Assembly: GCA_012719855.1 (NCBI GenBank) | Contig: JAAXZN010000006.1 | Location: forward strand, 1-64,000 | Source of the DNA: Serratia liquefaciens | GTDB taxonomy: Bacteria; Pseudomonadota; Gammaproteobacteria; Enterobacterales; Enterobacteriaceae | Reading direction: 5' to 3' | DNA length: 64,000 bases | In this document: positions 27,085 through 36,543 of the stretch, one piece after another | Layout of the letters: every line of letters begins with the position of its first letter | Numbering within the stretch: the stretch's first letter is position 1 | Translations under genes and position numbers: made by a program | Notes under the pieces: model-generated | Database searches by the model: none | Seen by the model: the letters and a program-made list of their open reading frames with translations, nothing else | Told to the model about the DNA's origin: nothing

Positions 27085-27110
27085 CCCTCTTGACCTGCAA
27101 GGGGTTTTTT
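27085..27110 (+). terminator. Intrinsic-terminator-like hairpin in the ybjD leader
   Basis: CCC-T-CTTG, loop ACCTG, CAAG-GGG, then TTTTTT, on the plus strand 62 bases before the ybjD start. It can terminate plus-strand transcripts that start in the lysO-ybjD gap, so it may be an attenuator. Confidence 0.5.
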
Positions 27111-27171
27111 GACCATGCTCAGAGAAGGTCACCCCATTAAGGACGGTGGCAGCGCGCACGGGAGGCGACAG

Positions 27172-28836
27172 ATGTTCTTAGAGCGTATCGAAATTGCAGG
27201 TTTTCGCGGCATTAACCGGCTGTCGCTGATGCTGGACGATAACACGCTGCTGCTGGGCGAAAACGCCTGGGGTAAATCCAGCTTGTTGGACGCCTTGACC
27301 CTGCTGTTGGCGCCGGAGCAAAAGCTGTACCGTTTTGAAGGGCATGACTTTCATTTTCCCCCTGGCGAGGAAGAGGCCAAAGAACGGCATTTACAGGTGG
27401 TCTTTACCTTTTGCGAGAAAGACATCGGCCATGCTCACCTGCCTCGTTACCGCCACCTTTCGCCGCTGTGGGTCAAAGGCGAGGATAACCTCAACCGAAT
27501 TTATTACCGCTGCGAAGGCGAACTGGCCGATGACGGTACGGTTTGTACCTGGCGCGGTTTCCTGGATGCCGACGGTAACGCGATGCAGCTGCATCATATT
27601 GAGCAACTGGCGCATGCCATTATCCGCATCCATCCGGTGTTGCGCCTGCGCGATGCGCGTTTTATCCGCCGCCTGCGGCCCAGCACGCTGAACGATGAAA
27701 ACCCGGCTGACAATAAAGCCCTGTCCCAGCAGTTGGATCAGTTGACGCGAGAACTGGTGCGCAACCCGCAAAAGCTGACTAACGCCGAGCTGCGGCAGGG
27801 GTTGGCGGCAATGCAGCAACTGCTGGAGCACTACTTCGCCGAGCAGGGATCGCAGGTATCGCGGCCGCGCCGACAGCGGCTGGATCAAGATCAGGATCAG
27901 CAGGCGTGGCGCTCGCTGGACAGCATCAACCGTATGGTGGCAGAGCCTAACAGCCGTAGCATGCGGCTGATCTTGCTGGGAATGTTTTCTACTCTGCTGC
28001 AGGCCAAGGGCAGTATCAAGTTGGATCCGCACGCCCGGCCGCTGCTGTTGGTGGAAGACCCGGAAACCCGTCTGCATCCGATTATGCTGTCGGTGGCCTG
28101 GGGGCTGCTTAACCAGTTGCCGCTGCAACGGATCACCACCACCAACTCCAGCGAACTGGTGTCGCTGGTGCCGGTCGAGCACGTCTGTCGGTTGGTGCGT
28201 GAGTCTGGGCGCGTTGCCACTTACCGCCTGGGCCCCCGTGGGTTGAGCCCGGAGGATGGGCGTCGCATTGCTTTTCATATTCGTTTTAACCGGCCATCCT
28301 CGCTGTTCGCCCGCTGCTGGTTGCTGGTGGAAGGCGAGACTGAAGTTTGGCTGTTGAGCGAGCTGGCGCGCCAGTGTGGGTATCACTTTGAGGCAGAAGG
28401 CGTACGCGTAATCGAGTTCGCCCAATGCGGATTGAAACCATTGCTGAAGTTCGCCCGCCGCATGGGCATTGAATGGCATGCTTTGGTGGACGGTGATGAA
28501 GCGGGGAAAAAGTACGCCAACACCGTACGCAGCATGTTGGATAACCACGATGATAACGAACGCGACCGACTGACCGCGTTACCGGCACCGGATATGGAGC
28601 ATTTTATGTTCCGCGAAGGCTTCAGCCCGGTCTACTACCGGGTGGCATCGGTGCCGAAGAATACGCAGATGCCGGTGCGTAAGGTGATCCTCAAGGCGGT
28701 GCATCACTCCTCAAAACCCGATTTGGCGATCGAGGTGGCGATGCAAGCCGGCCAGTGGGGCACGGATTCGGTGCCACCACTGTTGAAGAAAATGTTTTCG
28801 CGGGTGACCTGGCTGGCGCGAGGCCGTGCCGATTAG
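27172..28836 (+). CDS. ybjD: OLD family ATP-dependent endonuclease YbjD
   Basis: 554-residue protein with an N-terminal ABC/SMC-type ATPase and a C-terminal TOPRIM nuclease domain, the architecture of OLD-family nucleases. The Walker A-like GENAWGKSS lies at 29-37, LLLVEDPETRLHP near 292 is the signature/Walker B region, and TOPRIM motifs are LLVEGETE near 383 and LVDGDEAG near 439. GGAGG at 27161-27165 fixes the ATG. It is present in E. coli (552 residues), so it is an old chromosomal gene rather than a recent defence island. Its role in the cell is not settled. Its stop overlaps the ybjX stop on the other strand. Confidence 0.92.
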   Translation: MFLERIEIAGFRGINRLSLMLDDNTLLLGENAWGKSSLLDALTLLLAPEQKLYRFEGHDFHFPPGEEEAKERHLQVVFTFCEKDIGHAHLPRYRHLSPLWVKGEDNLNRIYYRCEGELADDGTVCTWRGFLDADGNAMQLHHIEQLAHAIIRIHPVLRLRDARFIRRLRPSTLNDENPADNKALSQQLDQLTRELVRNPQKLTNAELRQGLAAMQQLLEHYFAEQGSQVSRPRRQRLDQDQDQQAWRSLDSINRMVAEPNSRSMRLILLGMFSTLLQAKGSIKLDPHARPLLLVEDPETRLHPIMLSVAWGLLNQLPLQRITTTNSSELVSLVPVEHVCRLVRESGRVATYRLGPRGLSPEDGRRIAFHIRFNRPSSLFARCWLLVEGETEVWLLSELARQCGYHFEAEGVRVIEFAQCGLKPLLKFARRMGIEWHALVDGDEAGKKYANTVRSMLDNHDDNERDRLTALPAPDMEHFMFREGFSPVYYRVASVPKNTQMPVRKVILKAVHHSSKPDLAIEVAMQAGQWGTDSVPPLLKKMFSRVTWLARGRAD

Positions 28837-29801
28837 ACCGGAGTAAAGCGGGGCAGGGCACGAAAGTGCTCTGCCATACCCTGTTCCAATTCGTCCAGCA
28901 ACTGATAGCGGCGGCGGTATTCGGCCCGCTTCTTGCTGACCACTTCATCGATCGGTTTACGGGTGATGTGTTCCGGCAGCAGGAAATAGCCGCTTTCAAG
29001 CATCTTGCCGCCCATGGACGTCCAGAATTGATCGTAATCGGCATGCAGCTTGTCTTTCTTTTTACTGTGATAACGCCAGTTCTGGTAGATATGGGTGGCG
29101 TTGCCGACCGCCACAATCTGTTGAATCCCCAGATGATGAGCCAGTGCGCAAACCCCTTCCAGCGCCAGGCGTTTCGGGAACAATCCGTGACACTCCTTGG
29201 TAGCCTGCTGGATTTCGGCATGCGGAACCTGATGATTCGCCCCCTGTAACCCGCCGATAAACAGCGTCGGTTTCTGCTGATAGTGCATCAGCGAAAAGGT
29301 GATTTCCGCCAGCATAATGCCGTTGGCGTTACGCAGCAGCAGGGTGGCTTCGCCTTCCTTATTAAGGTTATCGATGGCCGCCAGTTCGAGTGACACCGCG
29401 GCGCCACTCTTGCCTTCGGCGCTGGTGAGCACAAAGGGCTTTTTCAGATGACCGAGCAGCATTTTCCTCGGCATGCGTTGGGTGCTGAGATCGTAGTGAT
29501 CGCGCAGGGCGAACAGGCACTCGATTTTGCTCATGTTTGCTGCCAGATACGGGCGATGCAATTTGCACGGCAGATTGGGCTGCGCGTACAAGATCTCATC
29601 CAGCAGGGGATTGGACGCCAGCATATTGAGCAAGCCGCTGGTGGTGCGCCAGCAAAATAACGAACGACCGATAAATTTCAAACGGAATGACGTTTTCTTC
29701 CAGGCTTTACTCGGCGTCTTTTCGCCATTGATCAGCGCCGTCATCAGTTGCCAGCCGTTTAACGGGCGTGCAGATACGAGTGGATAGCTGAGCTGTGACA
29801 T
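28833..29801 (-). CDS. ybjX: DUF535 family protein YbjX
   Basis: 322-residue protein of the VirK/YbjX (DUF535) family. It is rich in basic residues, with no signal peptide or clear membrane segment. Conserved stretches include FIGGLQGANHQVPHAEIQQA (about 182-201) and GNATHIYQNWRYHSKKKDKL. Family members in Salmonella and E. coli are PhoPQ-regulated and linked to resistance to antimicrobial peptides. A PhoP-box-like sequence lies in the divergent gap with macA but points toward macA. The terminal TAA overlaps the ybjD TAG. Confidence 0.88.
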   Translation of the reverse strand: MSQLSYPLVSARPLNGWQLMTALINGEKTPSKAWKKTSFRLKFIGRSLFCWRTTSGLLNMLASNPLLDEILYAQPNLPCKLHRPYLAANMSKIECLFALRDHYDLSTQRMPRKMLLGHLKKPFVLTSAEGKSGAAVSLELAAIDNLNKEGEATLLLRNANGIMLAEITFSLMHYQQKPTLFIGGLQGANHQVPHAEIQQATKECHGLFPKRLALEGVCALAHHLGIQQIVAVGNATHIYQNWRYHSKKKDKLHADYDQFWTSMGGKMLESGYFLLPEHITRKPIDEVVSKKRAEYRRRYQLLDELEQGMAEHFRALPRFTPV

Positions 29802-29898
29802 GATGAAATCCTTGACTGTATTGAATGGTGCTATTTCATCAAGGCTTCACTAAACGAGAGGTCAATGCCCAACTGTAACCAAGCGTGTCTCCACATTG

Positions 29899-29915
29899 TG
29901 TTGAGCTAAGGTTTA
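29899..29915 (+). promoter_or_regulatory. PhoP-box-like direct repeat upstream of macA
   Basis: TGTTGA, five bases, GGTTTA: 11 of 12 matches to the PhoP direct repeat (T/G)GTTTA-N5-(T/G)GTTTA. A GATAAT (29935-29940) follows at about 19 bases, a plausible -10. The macA start is about 79 bases downstream. macAB and ybjX are both linked to PhoPQ in Salmonella or E. coli. Confidence 0.45.
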
Positions 29916-29993
29916 GTTATTCCGCACCGTGCGTGATAATTTAGCCCCGCTGCCGCTATTGGCAGTATGAATTGCAACAGGCAGGAACCTATT

Positions 29994-31109
29994 TTGACGT
30001 GGTTTAAAGGACACAAGCGACGCTGGATAATGGCGCTGATCGTAGCGGCGGTAATCGCTGTGCCAGCGGCCTGGCACTTCGGTCACCCGACGCCAACCCA
30101 GTTTAAAACGGTGAAGGTCGTCAAGGGCGATCTGCAGCAAAACGTCCTGGCGACCGGTCAGCTTGATGCGGTTCGCAAGGTGGATGTGGGTGCACAGGTC
30201 AGCGGCCAGTTGGAAAGCCTGTACGTCGAGATTGGTGATCGGGTTAAAAAAGGCCAATTGCTCGGTGTGATTGACCCGCAACAGGCGCAAAACAGCATCC
30301 GCGAGGGTGAGGCGACGCTGCGCGAACTGCATGCCCAACTGCAGCAGGCCCAGGCGGAACAACAGCTGGCGGCGGTGACGCTGCAGCGTAATCAGGCGCT
30401 GGCCAAGCTGCAGGCGGTTTCACGGCAGGATCTGGATCAGGCGGCCACGCAGCTGGCGGTGAAAAAGGCGCAGGTGGGGACCATCCATGCGCAAATCGCC
30501 AAAAACCAGGCCAGCCTGGATACGGCAAAAATCAATCTGGCTTTTACCCGCATTGAAGCGCCGATGGACGGTGACGTGGTGCAAATCACCACGCTGCAAG
30601 GCCAGACGGTGATTGCGGCGCAACAGGCGCCGAACATTTTGACGCTGGCAGATCTCAGCACCATGCTGGTGAAAGCCCAGGTGTCGGAAGCGGATGTCAT
30701 CAGCCTGAAGCCGGGACAAAAAGCCTGGTTTACCGTACTGGGCGATCCAAATCGGCGCTTTGACGGCGTGCTGAAAGACATTCAACCGACGCCGGAAAAG
30801 GTCAATAACGCCATCTTCTATTACGCCCGTTTCGAAGTGCCGAACCCCGAAGGGTTACTGCGTCTGCAAATGACGGCGCAGGTGCATATTCAACTGGCGG
30901 GAGTCAGCCAGGCGCAGGTGATCCCTTTGGCGGCTTTGGGCGATCAAATCGCAGATAACCGCTATCAGGTTTCGATCCTCAAGCAGGGCAAGGAGGAAAA
31001 GCGCGAAGTGGCCATTGGGCTGCGTAATAATATTGACGTGCAAATCCTCAGTGGGCTGAATATCGGCGATGAAGTGATCGTCAGCCGCGGCGGCGCGGAG
31101 CCTCTCTGA
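29994..31109 (+). CDS. macA: Macrolide efflux periplasmic adaptor MacA
   Basis: 371-residue membrane fusion protein with an N-terminal inner-membrane helix (about 12-32). It has lipoyl/barrel-sandwich halves ([26 protein letters not shown]), a coiled-coil hairpin (about 90-160) and beta-barrel/MP domains. It bridges MacB and TolC. TTG 29994 is preferred because AGGA lies 7 bases upstream and the length equals E. coli MacA. ATG 29967 lacks a ribosome site and adds nine residues. It overlaps macB by one base (TGATG). Confidence 0.93.
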   Translation: MTWFKGHKRRWIMALIVAAVIAVPAAWHFGHPTPTQFKTVKVVKGDLQQNVLATGQLDAVRKVDVGAQVSGQLESLYVEIGDRVKKGQLLGVIDPQQAQNSIREGEATLRELHAQLQQAQAEQQLAAVTLQRNQALAKLQAVSRQDLDQAATQLAVKKAQVGTIHAQIAKNQASLDTAKINLAFTRIEAPMDGDVVQITTLQGQTVIAAQQAPNILTLADLSTMLVKAQVSEADVISLKPGQKAWFTVLGDPNRRFDGVLKDIQPTPEKVNNAIFYYARFEVPNPEGLLRLQMTAQVHIQLAGVSQAQVIPLAALGDQIADNRYQVSILKQGKEEKREVAIGLRNNIDVQILSGLNIGDEVIVSRGGAEPL

Positions 31110-33055
31110 TGGCCGCGTTGTTGGAGCTGAGTGGTATCAGCCGTAGCTATCAGTCGGGCGATCAGACGGTGGCGGTGCTGAAGAACGTTAGCCTGAGCAT
31201 CGAGGCCGGTGAAATGGTGGCCATTATGGGCGCCTCCGGCTCCGGTAAATCGACGCTGATGAATATTCTCGGTTGCCTGGATAAGCCCAGCGCCGGCGTG
31301 TATCGGGTGGCCGGGCAGGACGTGGCGACGCTCGATAGCGACGCGTTGGCTCGGCTTCGGCGTGAACATTTCGGCTTTATTTTCCAGCGGTATCATTTGT
31401 TGCCGCATTTGAGTGCGGCGCATAACGTCGAAGTGCCAGCGGTATATGCCGGTCTGGGCAAGGCGGCACGACGTGAGCGTGCGGTGGCGCTGTTGCAGCG
31501 CCTGGGGCTAAGCGAGCGCGTCGGCTACCGGCCGAGTCAGCTTTCCGGTGGCCAGCAACAGCGCGTCAGTATTGCTCGTGCGCTGATGAATGGCGGTCAG
31601 GTGATCCTGGCGGATGAACCGACAGGCGCCCTCGACAGCCATTCCGGTGAAGAGGTGATGACCATCCTCAAGCAGCTGCGCGAGCAGGGGCATACGGTGA
31701 TTATCGTGACCCACGATCCGGCGGTGGCCCAGCAGGCTGAACGGATCATTGAAATTCGTGACGGCGAAATCATTGCCGATTCACGCCCGGACGGGCAGAG
31801 CAATCCGAACGCCAAACCGCTGGAAATGGTTACGCCGGCGCCGTCCTGGCAGCAGACTATCGGGCGTTTCCGTGAAGCCTTGGTGATGGCCTGGCGGGCG
31901 ATGGCAGCAAGTAAAATGCGCACCGCGTTGACCATGCTCGGCATTATTATCGGCATCGCCTCGGTGGTTTCGATCCTGGTGATTGGCGACGCAGCTAAAC
32001 AGATGGTGCTGGCAGATATCAAATCCATCGGCACCAATACGGTAGATATCTATCCCGGCAAGGACTTTGGTGACGACGATCCGACTTTCCGCCAGGCATT
32101 GAAGTACGACGATCTTGCCGCGTTGCGCGAGCAGCCTTACGTCAGCGCATTGTCACCCAGCATCGCCAGCAGTATGCGGCTGCGGTTGGGTAACGTCGAT
32201 GTTGCCGCCAACGTTAACGGGGTCAGCGAACAGTTTTTCCGCGTGTACGGCATGACCTTTACTGAGGGCGTCGGCATTGATCAACTGCAGGTGCAATCGC
32301 AGTCGCAGACGGTGGTGATTGACGCCAACACCCAGCGCCGCCTGTTTCCGAATCAGAAAGAGGTGGTAGGCCGGGTGATCCTGGTGGGCAATATGCCGGC
32401 GACGGTAGTAGGGGTGGCGAAGGAAAAGCAATCAATGTTCGGCAGCAGCAAGACGCTGAACGTCTGGGTGCCCTACAGCACCATGGCCAATCGGTTGATG
32501 GGGAACGCCTATTTTGATTCGATTACCGTGCGCATTCGTGATGGTTATAATAGCCAGGAGGCGGAGCAACAGTTGACGCGTTTGCTGACGCTGCGCCACG
32601 GCAAGAAAGACGTCTTCACCTATAACATGGACAGCCTGGTGCAGACCGCAGAAAAAACCACGCGTACGCTGCAGCTGTTTTTGACGCTGGTGGCGGTGAT
32701 TTCACTGGTGGTCGGCGGTATCGGTGTGATGAACATCATGCTGGTGTCGGTGACGGAACGCACGCGTGAGATCGGCATCCGCATGGCGGTAGGGGCACGC
32801 TCCGGTGACGTATTGCAGCAGTTTTTGATTGAAGCGGTGTTGGTGTGTCTGGTCGGTGGTGCCTTGGGGATTACGCTGTCCTTTGCCATCGGCCTGTTGG
32901 TGCAGCTGGTGTTGCCGGGTTGGCAAATCAGCTTCCCTCCGGCGGCCTTGTTGAGCGCGTTTGTGTGTTCCACCGCTATCGGCGTGGTGTTCGGTTACCT
33001 TCCGGCCCGTAGCGCGGCGAGGCTTAATCCTATTGACGCGCTGGCACGCGAATAA
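31109..33055 (+). CDS. macB: Macrolide export ATP-binding/permease protein MacB
   Basis: 648-residue ABC exporter half, equal in length to E. coli MacB. It has an N-terminal ATPase (Walker A GASGSGKST at 41-49, [21 protein letters not shown]), four membrane helices (one near 275, three clustered at about 525-640) and a large periplasmic domain between. It acts as a dimer with MacA and TolC to expel macrolides, enterotoxin or heme-type substrates. It is coupled to macA and ends at a bidirectional terminator. Confidence 0.96.
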   Translation: MAALLELSGISRSYQSGDQTVAVLKNVSLSIEAGEMVAIMGASGSGKSTLMNILGCLDKPSAGVYRVAGQDVATLDSDALARLRREHFGFIFQRYHLLPHLSAAHNVEVPAVYAGLGKAARRERAVALLQRLGLSERVGYRPSQLSGGQQQRVSIARALMNGGQVILADEPTGALDSHSGEEVMTILKQLREQGHTVIIVTHDPAVAQQAERIIEIRDGEIIADSRPDGQSNPNAKPLEMVTPAPSWQQTIGRFREALVMAWRAMAASKMRTALTMLGIIIGIASVVSILVIGDAAKQMVLADIKSIGTNTVDIYPGKDFGDDDPTFRQALKYDDLAALREQPYVSALSPSIASSMRLRLGNVDVAANVNGVSEQFFRVYGMTFTEGVGIDQLQVQSQSQTVVIDANTQRRLFPNQKEVVGRVILVGNMPATVVGVAKEKQSMFGSSKTLNVWVPYSTMANRLMGNAYFDSITVRIRDGYNSQEAEQQLTRLLTLRHGKKDVFTYNMDSLVQTAEKTTRTLQLFLTLVAVISLVVGGIGVMNIMLVSVTERTREIGIRMAVGARSGDVLQQFLIEAVLVCLVGGALGITLSFAIGLLVQLVLPGWQISFPPAALLSAFVCSTAIGVVFGYLPARSAARLNPIDALARE

Positions 33056-33063
33056 TCAGCGAA

Positions 33064-33099
33064 TAAAAAATGCCAGTCACACGGCGGCTGGCATTTTTT
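33064..33099. terminator. Bidirectional terminator between macB and cspD
   Basis: AAAAAATGCCAG and CTGGCATTTTTT form a stem around an 11-base loop, with T-runs on both strands. It serves macAB (plus) and cspD (minus). Confidence 0.9.
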
Positions 33100-33134
33100 A
33101 GCGGGGTGTTTCAAACTGACTCGGTGGAAGGGCG

Positions 33135-33356
33135 TTAGGCCAGGGCCTCGCTTTCCAGTGGCACAATAAGACTCGCATGGTTCCCTTTTGGCCCTTGGTG
33201 CACATCAAAACTGACCTGCTGGCCAGCCTTTAGCGTCCGGTACCCATCCATCTTAATCGTAGAATAATGGGCGAAGATGTCTTCGCCGCCGCCTTCAGGA
33301 CAGATAAACCCAAACCCTTTGGCGTTGTTGAACCATTTAACAGTACCCGTCTCCAT
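33135..33356 (-). CDS. cspD: Cold-shock-like protein CspD
   Basis: 73-residue OB-fold nucleic-acid-binding protein. RNP1 (KGFGFICPE) lies at 13-21 and RNP2-type IFAHYS at 27-32. METGTVKWFNNAKG is the family start. CspD is not cold-induced in E. coli. It accumulates in stationary phase, binds single-stranded DNA and inhibits replication. A GAGGGATG ribosome site precedes the ATG. It is divergent from clpS, which is the conserved enterobacterial arrangement. Confidence 0.96.
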   Translation of the reverse strand: METGTVKWFNNAKGFGFICPEGGGEDIFAHYSTIKMDGYRTLKAGQQVSFDVHQGPKGNHASLIVPLESEALA

Positions 33357-33715
33357 GCTTTTACATCCCTCGCAACGCTATTTTTAGGTGAGATGAATAA
33401 CTGAATTCGCACCCGCCAGAAGCAGGTAGCAGATGAGCCTGAAAGTGGTTAAAACACCACCAGCTCACGAATTTACACTCTAGAGCAAATGATCATCACG
33501 TCAAGGGATCGGCTTTTGTCGGCAGGGAGCAGTTCATCAAAGTTTGAAGCAGGTAACGATCTTGACATTGTTTGGTAACAATTCGTCAGAGATTTTTGCG
33601 CACGTTCCAGTGCGGCGGGATGATGGCGAAGATGATAAAATAGTAATGATACCCCACTTTGAATAACCGGAACCTGTCCCCATATTAAAGGACAGAGCAG
33701 AGAAGATGAGCAGCG
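33357..33715. other. cspD-clpS divergent intergenic region
   Basis: 359 bases with no gene. It contains the cspD leader, a short hairpin GTGGT...ACCAC (33445-33460), the 8-bp palindrome CTCTAGAG (33478-33485), and a TTGACA (33562-33567) that overlaps a perfect inverted repeat ATTGTT-TGGT-AACAAT (33567-33582). An AT-rich stretch near 33630-33650 could hold the clpS promoter. No regulator is assigned. Confidence 0.5.
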
Positions 33716-34036
33716 ATGGGCAATAACAACGGTTGGCTAAATTTCGAACATTTGGCCGAGGAAAAACAAATCGATGCGGTAAAACCGCCGTCTATGTATA
33801 AAGTTATACTTAACAACGACGATTACACACCGATGGAATTTGTGATTGACGTTCTGCAAAAGTTCTTTTCTTATGATATTGAACGCGCAACGCAACTGAT
33901 GCTCACGGTCCACTATCAAGGCAAGGCGATCTGCGGTGTTTTTACCGCCGAGGTGGCGGAAACCAAAGTCGTCCATGTGAACCGTTATGCGAGGGAGAAC
34001 GAGCATCCGTTGCTTTGTACGCTAGAAAAAGCCTAG
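33716..34036 (+). CDS. clpS: ClpA adaptor protein ClpS
   Basis: 106-residue N-end-rule adaptor that delivers substrates with N-terminal L, F, W or Y to ClpAP. The conserved core [16 protein letters not shown] (about 28-43) contains the asparagine and aspartate that bind the substrate amino group. HYQGKA and the C-terminal YARENEHPL complete the family pattern. It has the same length as E. coli ClpS. It begins in a long divergent gap with cspD and is followed by clpA after 27 bases. Confidence 0.97.
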   Translation: MGNNNGWLNFEHLAEEKQIDAVKPPSMYKVILNNDDYTPMEFVIDVLQKFFSYDIERATQLMLTVHYQGKAICGVFTAEVAETKVVHVNRYARENEHPLLCTLEKA

Positions 34037-34063
34037 ATTTAGGCAACTATTGGGGAGGTGCTT

Positions 34064-36343
34064 ATGCTCAATCAAGAACTGGAACTCAGTCTCAACATGG
34101 CTTTCGCCAGAGCGCGTGAGCACAGACACGAGTTTATGACCGTGGAGCACCTGTTGCTGGCGTTACTCAGCAACCCTGCCGCGCGAGAAGCGCTAGAGGC
34201 ATGTACGGTGGATCTGGCCGCGTTACGCCAGGAGCTGGAAGCCTTTATTGAACAAACCACGCCGACGCTGCCCGCCAGCGAAGAAGAGCGCGATACTCAG
34301 CCGACGCTCAGCTTCCAGCGCGTACTGCAGCGTGCGGTATTCCATGTGCAATCTTCCGGCCGCAGCGAAGTCAGCGGCGCCAACGTGCTGGTGGCGATGT
34401 TCAGCGCGCAGGAGTCGCAGGCGGCTTACCTGCTGCGCAAACACGACGTCAGCCGTCTCGACGTAGTGAACTTCATTTCACATGGCACACGTAAAGACGA
34501 GCCGGGCCAAGCGCCGAATGCGGAAAACCCGGTGAATGAAGAGCAGTCCGGAGGGGAAGACCGTATGGAAAACTTCACCACCAACCTCAACCAGTTGGCA
34601 CGGGTAGGCGGCATTGATCCATTGATTGGCCGTGACCCTGAGCTGGAGCGTGCCATTCAGGTGCTGTGCCGTCGTCGCAAAAACAACCCGCTGCTGGTGG
34701 GGGAATCCGGCGTGGGCAAAACGGCGATTGCCGAAGGCTTGGCCTGGCGCATTGTGCAGGGCGACGTCCCGGAAGTGATGGCGGACTGCACGCTGTACTC
34801 ATTGGATATCGGTTCATTGCTGGCCGGTACCAAATACCGTGGCGACTTCGAAAAACGTTTTAAAGCGCTGCTGAAACAGTTGGAACAGGATAAGAACAGC
34901 ATTCTGTTTATCGATGAGATCCACACCATCATCGGCGCCGGTGCGGCTTCCGGTGGGCAGGTAGACGCCGCCAACCTGATCAAACCGCTGCTCTCCAGCG
35001 GCAAGATCCGGGTTATCGGTTCGACCACCTATCAGGAATTCAGCAACATTTTTGAAAAAGACCGCGCATTGGCCCGTCGTTTCCAGAAAATCGACATCAC
35101 CGAGCCGACGCCGGAAGAGACCATTCAGATCATCAATGGCCTGAAGACCAAGTACGAAGCGCACCACGACGTGCGTTATACCGCCAAAGCGGTGCGTGCG
35201 GCGGTCGAGCTGTCGGTGAAATACATCAACGACCGTCATTTGCCGGACAAGGCTATCGACGTGATTGACGAGGCGGGCGCCCGCAGCCGGTTAATGCCGA
35301 TAAGCAAGCGCAAGAAAACCGTCAACGTTGCCGACATCGAATCCGTGGTGGCGCGTATTGCGCGTATCCCGGAAAAAACCGTGTCGGCGAGCGATCGCGA
35401 CGTGCTGAGAAGCCTGGGCGATCGTCTGAAAATGCTGGTATTCGGGCAGGATCAGGCGATTGAAGCGCTGACTGAGGCGATCAAGATGAGCCGTGCTGGT
35501 TTGGGGCACGATCGCAAGCCGGTCGGTTCCTTCCTGTTCGCCGGGCCAACCGGCGTCGGGAAAACCGAGGTGACAGTACAGCTGGCGAAGGCGATGGATA
35601 TTCAGCTGCTGCGTTTTGATATGTCCGAGTATATGGAACGTCATACCGTCAGCCGTCTGATTGGCGCGCCTCCAGGCTACGTCGGTTACGATCAGGGCGG
35701 TCTGTTGACCGACGCGGTGCTCAAGCACCCGCACTCGGTGGTGCTGCTGGATGAAATCGAGAAGGCGCACCCGGACGTGTTCAACCTGTTGTTGCAGGTA
35801 ATGGACAACGGTACCCTGACCGATAACAACGGCCGCAAGGCGGACTTCCGCAACGTGATCCTGGTGATGACCACCAACGCCGGGGTACGTGAAACCGAAC
35901 GTAAATCGATCGGTCTGGTGCAGCAGGACAACAGTACCGATGCGATGGAAGAGATCAAGAAAGTGTTCACGCCGGAATTCCGTAACCGTCTGGACAACAT
36001 TCTTTGGTTCAACCATCTGTCGACCGAGGTGATCCAGCAGGTTGTCGATAAGTTTATCGTCGAACTGCAGGCACAGCTGGATGCGAAGGGCGTGTCGTTG
36101 GAAGTGAGCGATGAAGCGCGTGACTGGCTGTCGGTGAAAGGCTATGACCGTGCAATGGGCGCTCGTCCGATGGCGCGTGTGATGCAGGAAAACCTGAAGA
36201 AACCGCTGGCCAACGAGTTGCTGTTTGGTTCATTGGTTGACGGCGGCTCGGTGAAAGTCGAGCTGGACAAGGACAATCAGAAACTGACTTACCACTTCCT
36301 CAGCGCGTCGATGCGTAAAGCGGATGAAGGTGCGGTGCACTAA
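34064..36343 (+). CDS. clpA: ATP-dependent Clp protease ATP-binding subunit ClpA
   Basis: 759-residue AAA+ unfoldase that pairs with ClpP. The N-domain (about 1-145) binds ClpS. Two ATPase modules carry Walker A GESGVGKT (about 213-220) and GPTGVGKT (about 493-500). An IGL-type loop, KSIGLVQQD near 615, docks to ClpP. ATG 34064 with GGGGAGG at 34052-34058 is preferred over a GTG two codons upstream. It follows clpS and ends with a strong terminator. Confidence 0.97.
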   Translation: MLNQELELSLNMAFARAREHRHEFMTVEHLLLALLSNPAAREALEACTVDLAALRQELEAFIEQTTPTLPASEEERDTQPTLSFQRVLQRAVFHVQSSGRSEVSGANVLVAMFSAQESQAAYLLRKHDVSRLDVVNFISHGTRKDEPGQAPNAENPVNEEQSGGEDRMENFTTNLNQLARVGGIDPLIGRDPELERAIQVLCRRRKNNPLLVGESGVGKTAIAEGLAWRIVQGDVPEVMADCTLYSLDIGSLLAGTKYRGDFEKRFKALLKQLEQDKNSILFIDEIHTIIGAGAASGGQVDAANLIKPLLSSGKIRVIGSTTYQEFSNIFEKDRALARRFQKIDITEPTPEETIQIINGLKTKYEAHHDVRYTAKAVRAAVELSVKYINDRHLPDKAIDVIDEAGARSRLMPISKRKKTVNVADIESVVARIARIPEKTVSASDRDVLRSLGDRLKMLVFGQDQAIEALTEAIKMSRAGLGHDRKPVGSFLFAGPTGVGKTEVTVQLAKAMDIQLLRFDMSEYMERHTVSRLIGAPPGYVGYDQGGLLTDAVLKHPHSVVLLDEIEKAHPDVFNLLLQVMDNGTLTDNNGRKADFRNVILVMTTNAGVRETERKSIGLVQQDNSTDAMEEIKKVFTPEFRNRLDNILWFNHLSTEVIQQVVDKFIVELQAQLDAKGVSLEVSDEARDWLSVKGYDRAMGARPMARVMQENLKKPLANELLFGSLVDGGSVKVELDKDNQKLTYHFLSASMRKADEGAVH

Positions 36344-36360
36344 GGCCGGGTCGGATAAAG

Positions 36361-36390
36361 AAAAAGCGATGCCTCGGCATCGCTTTTTTT
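36361..36390 (+). terminator. Terminator of clpSA
   Basis: AAAAAGCGATGCC, loop TC, GGCATCGC, then TTTTTTT, 18 bases past the clpA stop. It is a strong intrinsic terminator. Confidence 0.93.
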
Positions 36391-36421
36391 ATGGGTGAAT
36401 TTCACCACAACAGAAATGATT

Positions 36422-36543
36422 GAGCCCTCTCAGTTTACCTGCGCTCTCGCAACTCGATGTTGAACGTTGCTACGGGGGTAAACGGAAAGGGCTCCGGAGG
36501 CATTACATCCTCGGTGCCGCCATCGGCTGGCGACGAGTGAGCC
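36422..36543. other. Structured unassigned segment between clpA and infA
   Basis: Perfect paired segments are GAGCCCT (36422-36428) with AGGGCTC (36488-36494); GTTTACC (36433-36439) with GGTAAAC (36477-36483); and GCAAC (36449-36453) with GTTGC (36466-36470). A second hairpin set follows: GAGG (36497) with CCTC (36509), and GCCA (36519) with TGGC (36528). A third copy, GAGCC (36539-36543), could pair with the GGCTC at 36490 instead of the first. It lies after the clpA terminator and directly past the infA stop, where E. coli has the serW tRNA. It is not a tRNA. Strand and function are unknown. Confidence 0.5.

Noticed and set aside
27391-28548. 385-codon frame antisense to ybjD
   Set aside because: Shadow frame with skewed histidine/glutamine composition and no ribosome site; ybjD on the other strand is conserved throughout.
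27172-28836. ybjD as part of a phage-defence system (OLD nuclease with a partner)
   Set aside because: It has the same neighbours as in E. coli and no UvrD-like GajB partner or other defence genes nearby.
36422-36494. 73-nt segment with a 7-bp acceptor-like stem, suggesting a tRNA at the serW position
   Set aside because: The length and outer stem fit, but there is no T-arm TTCGAAT loop, no D-arm pattern and no anticodon arm in register; the second stem GTTTACC/GGTAAAC is incompatible with a cloverleaf.
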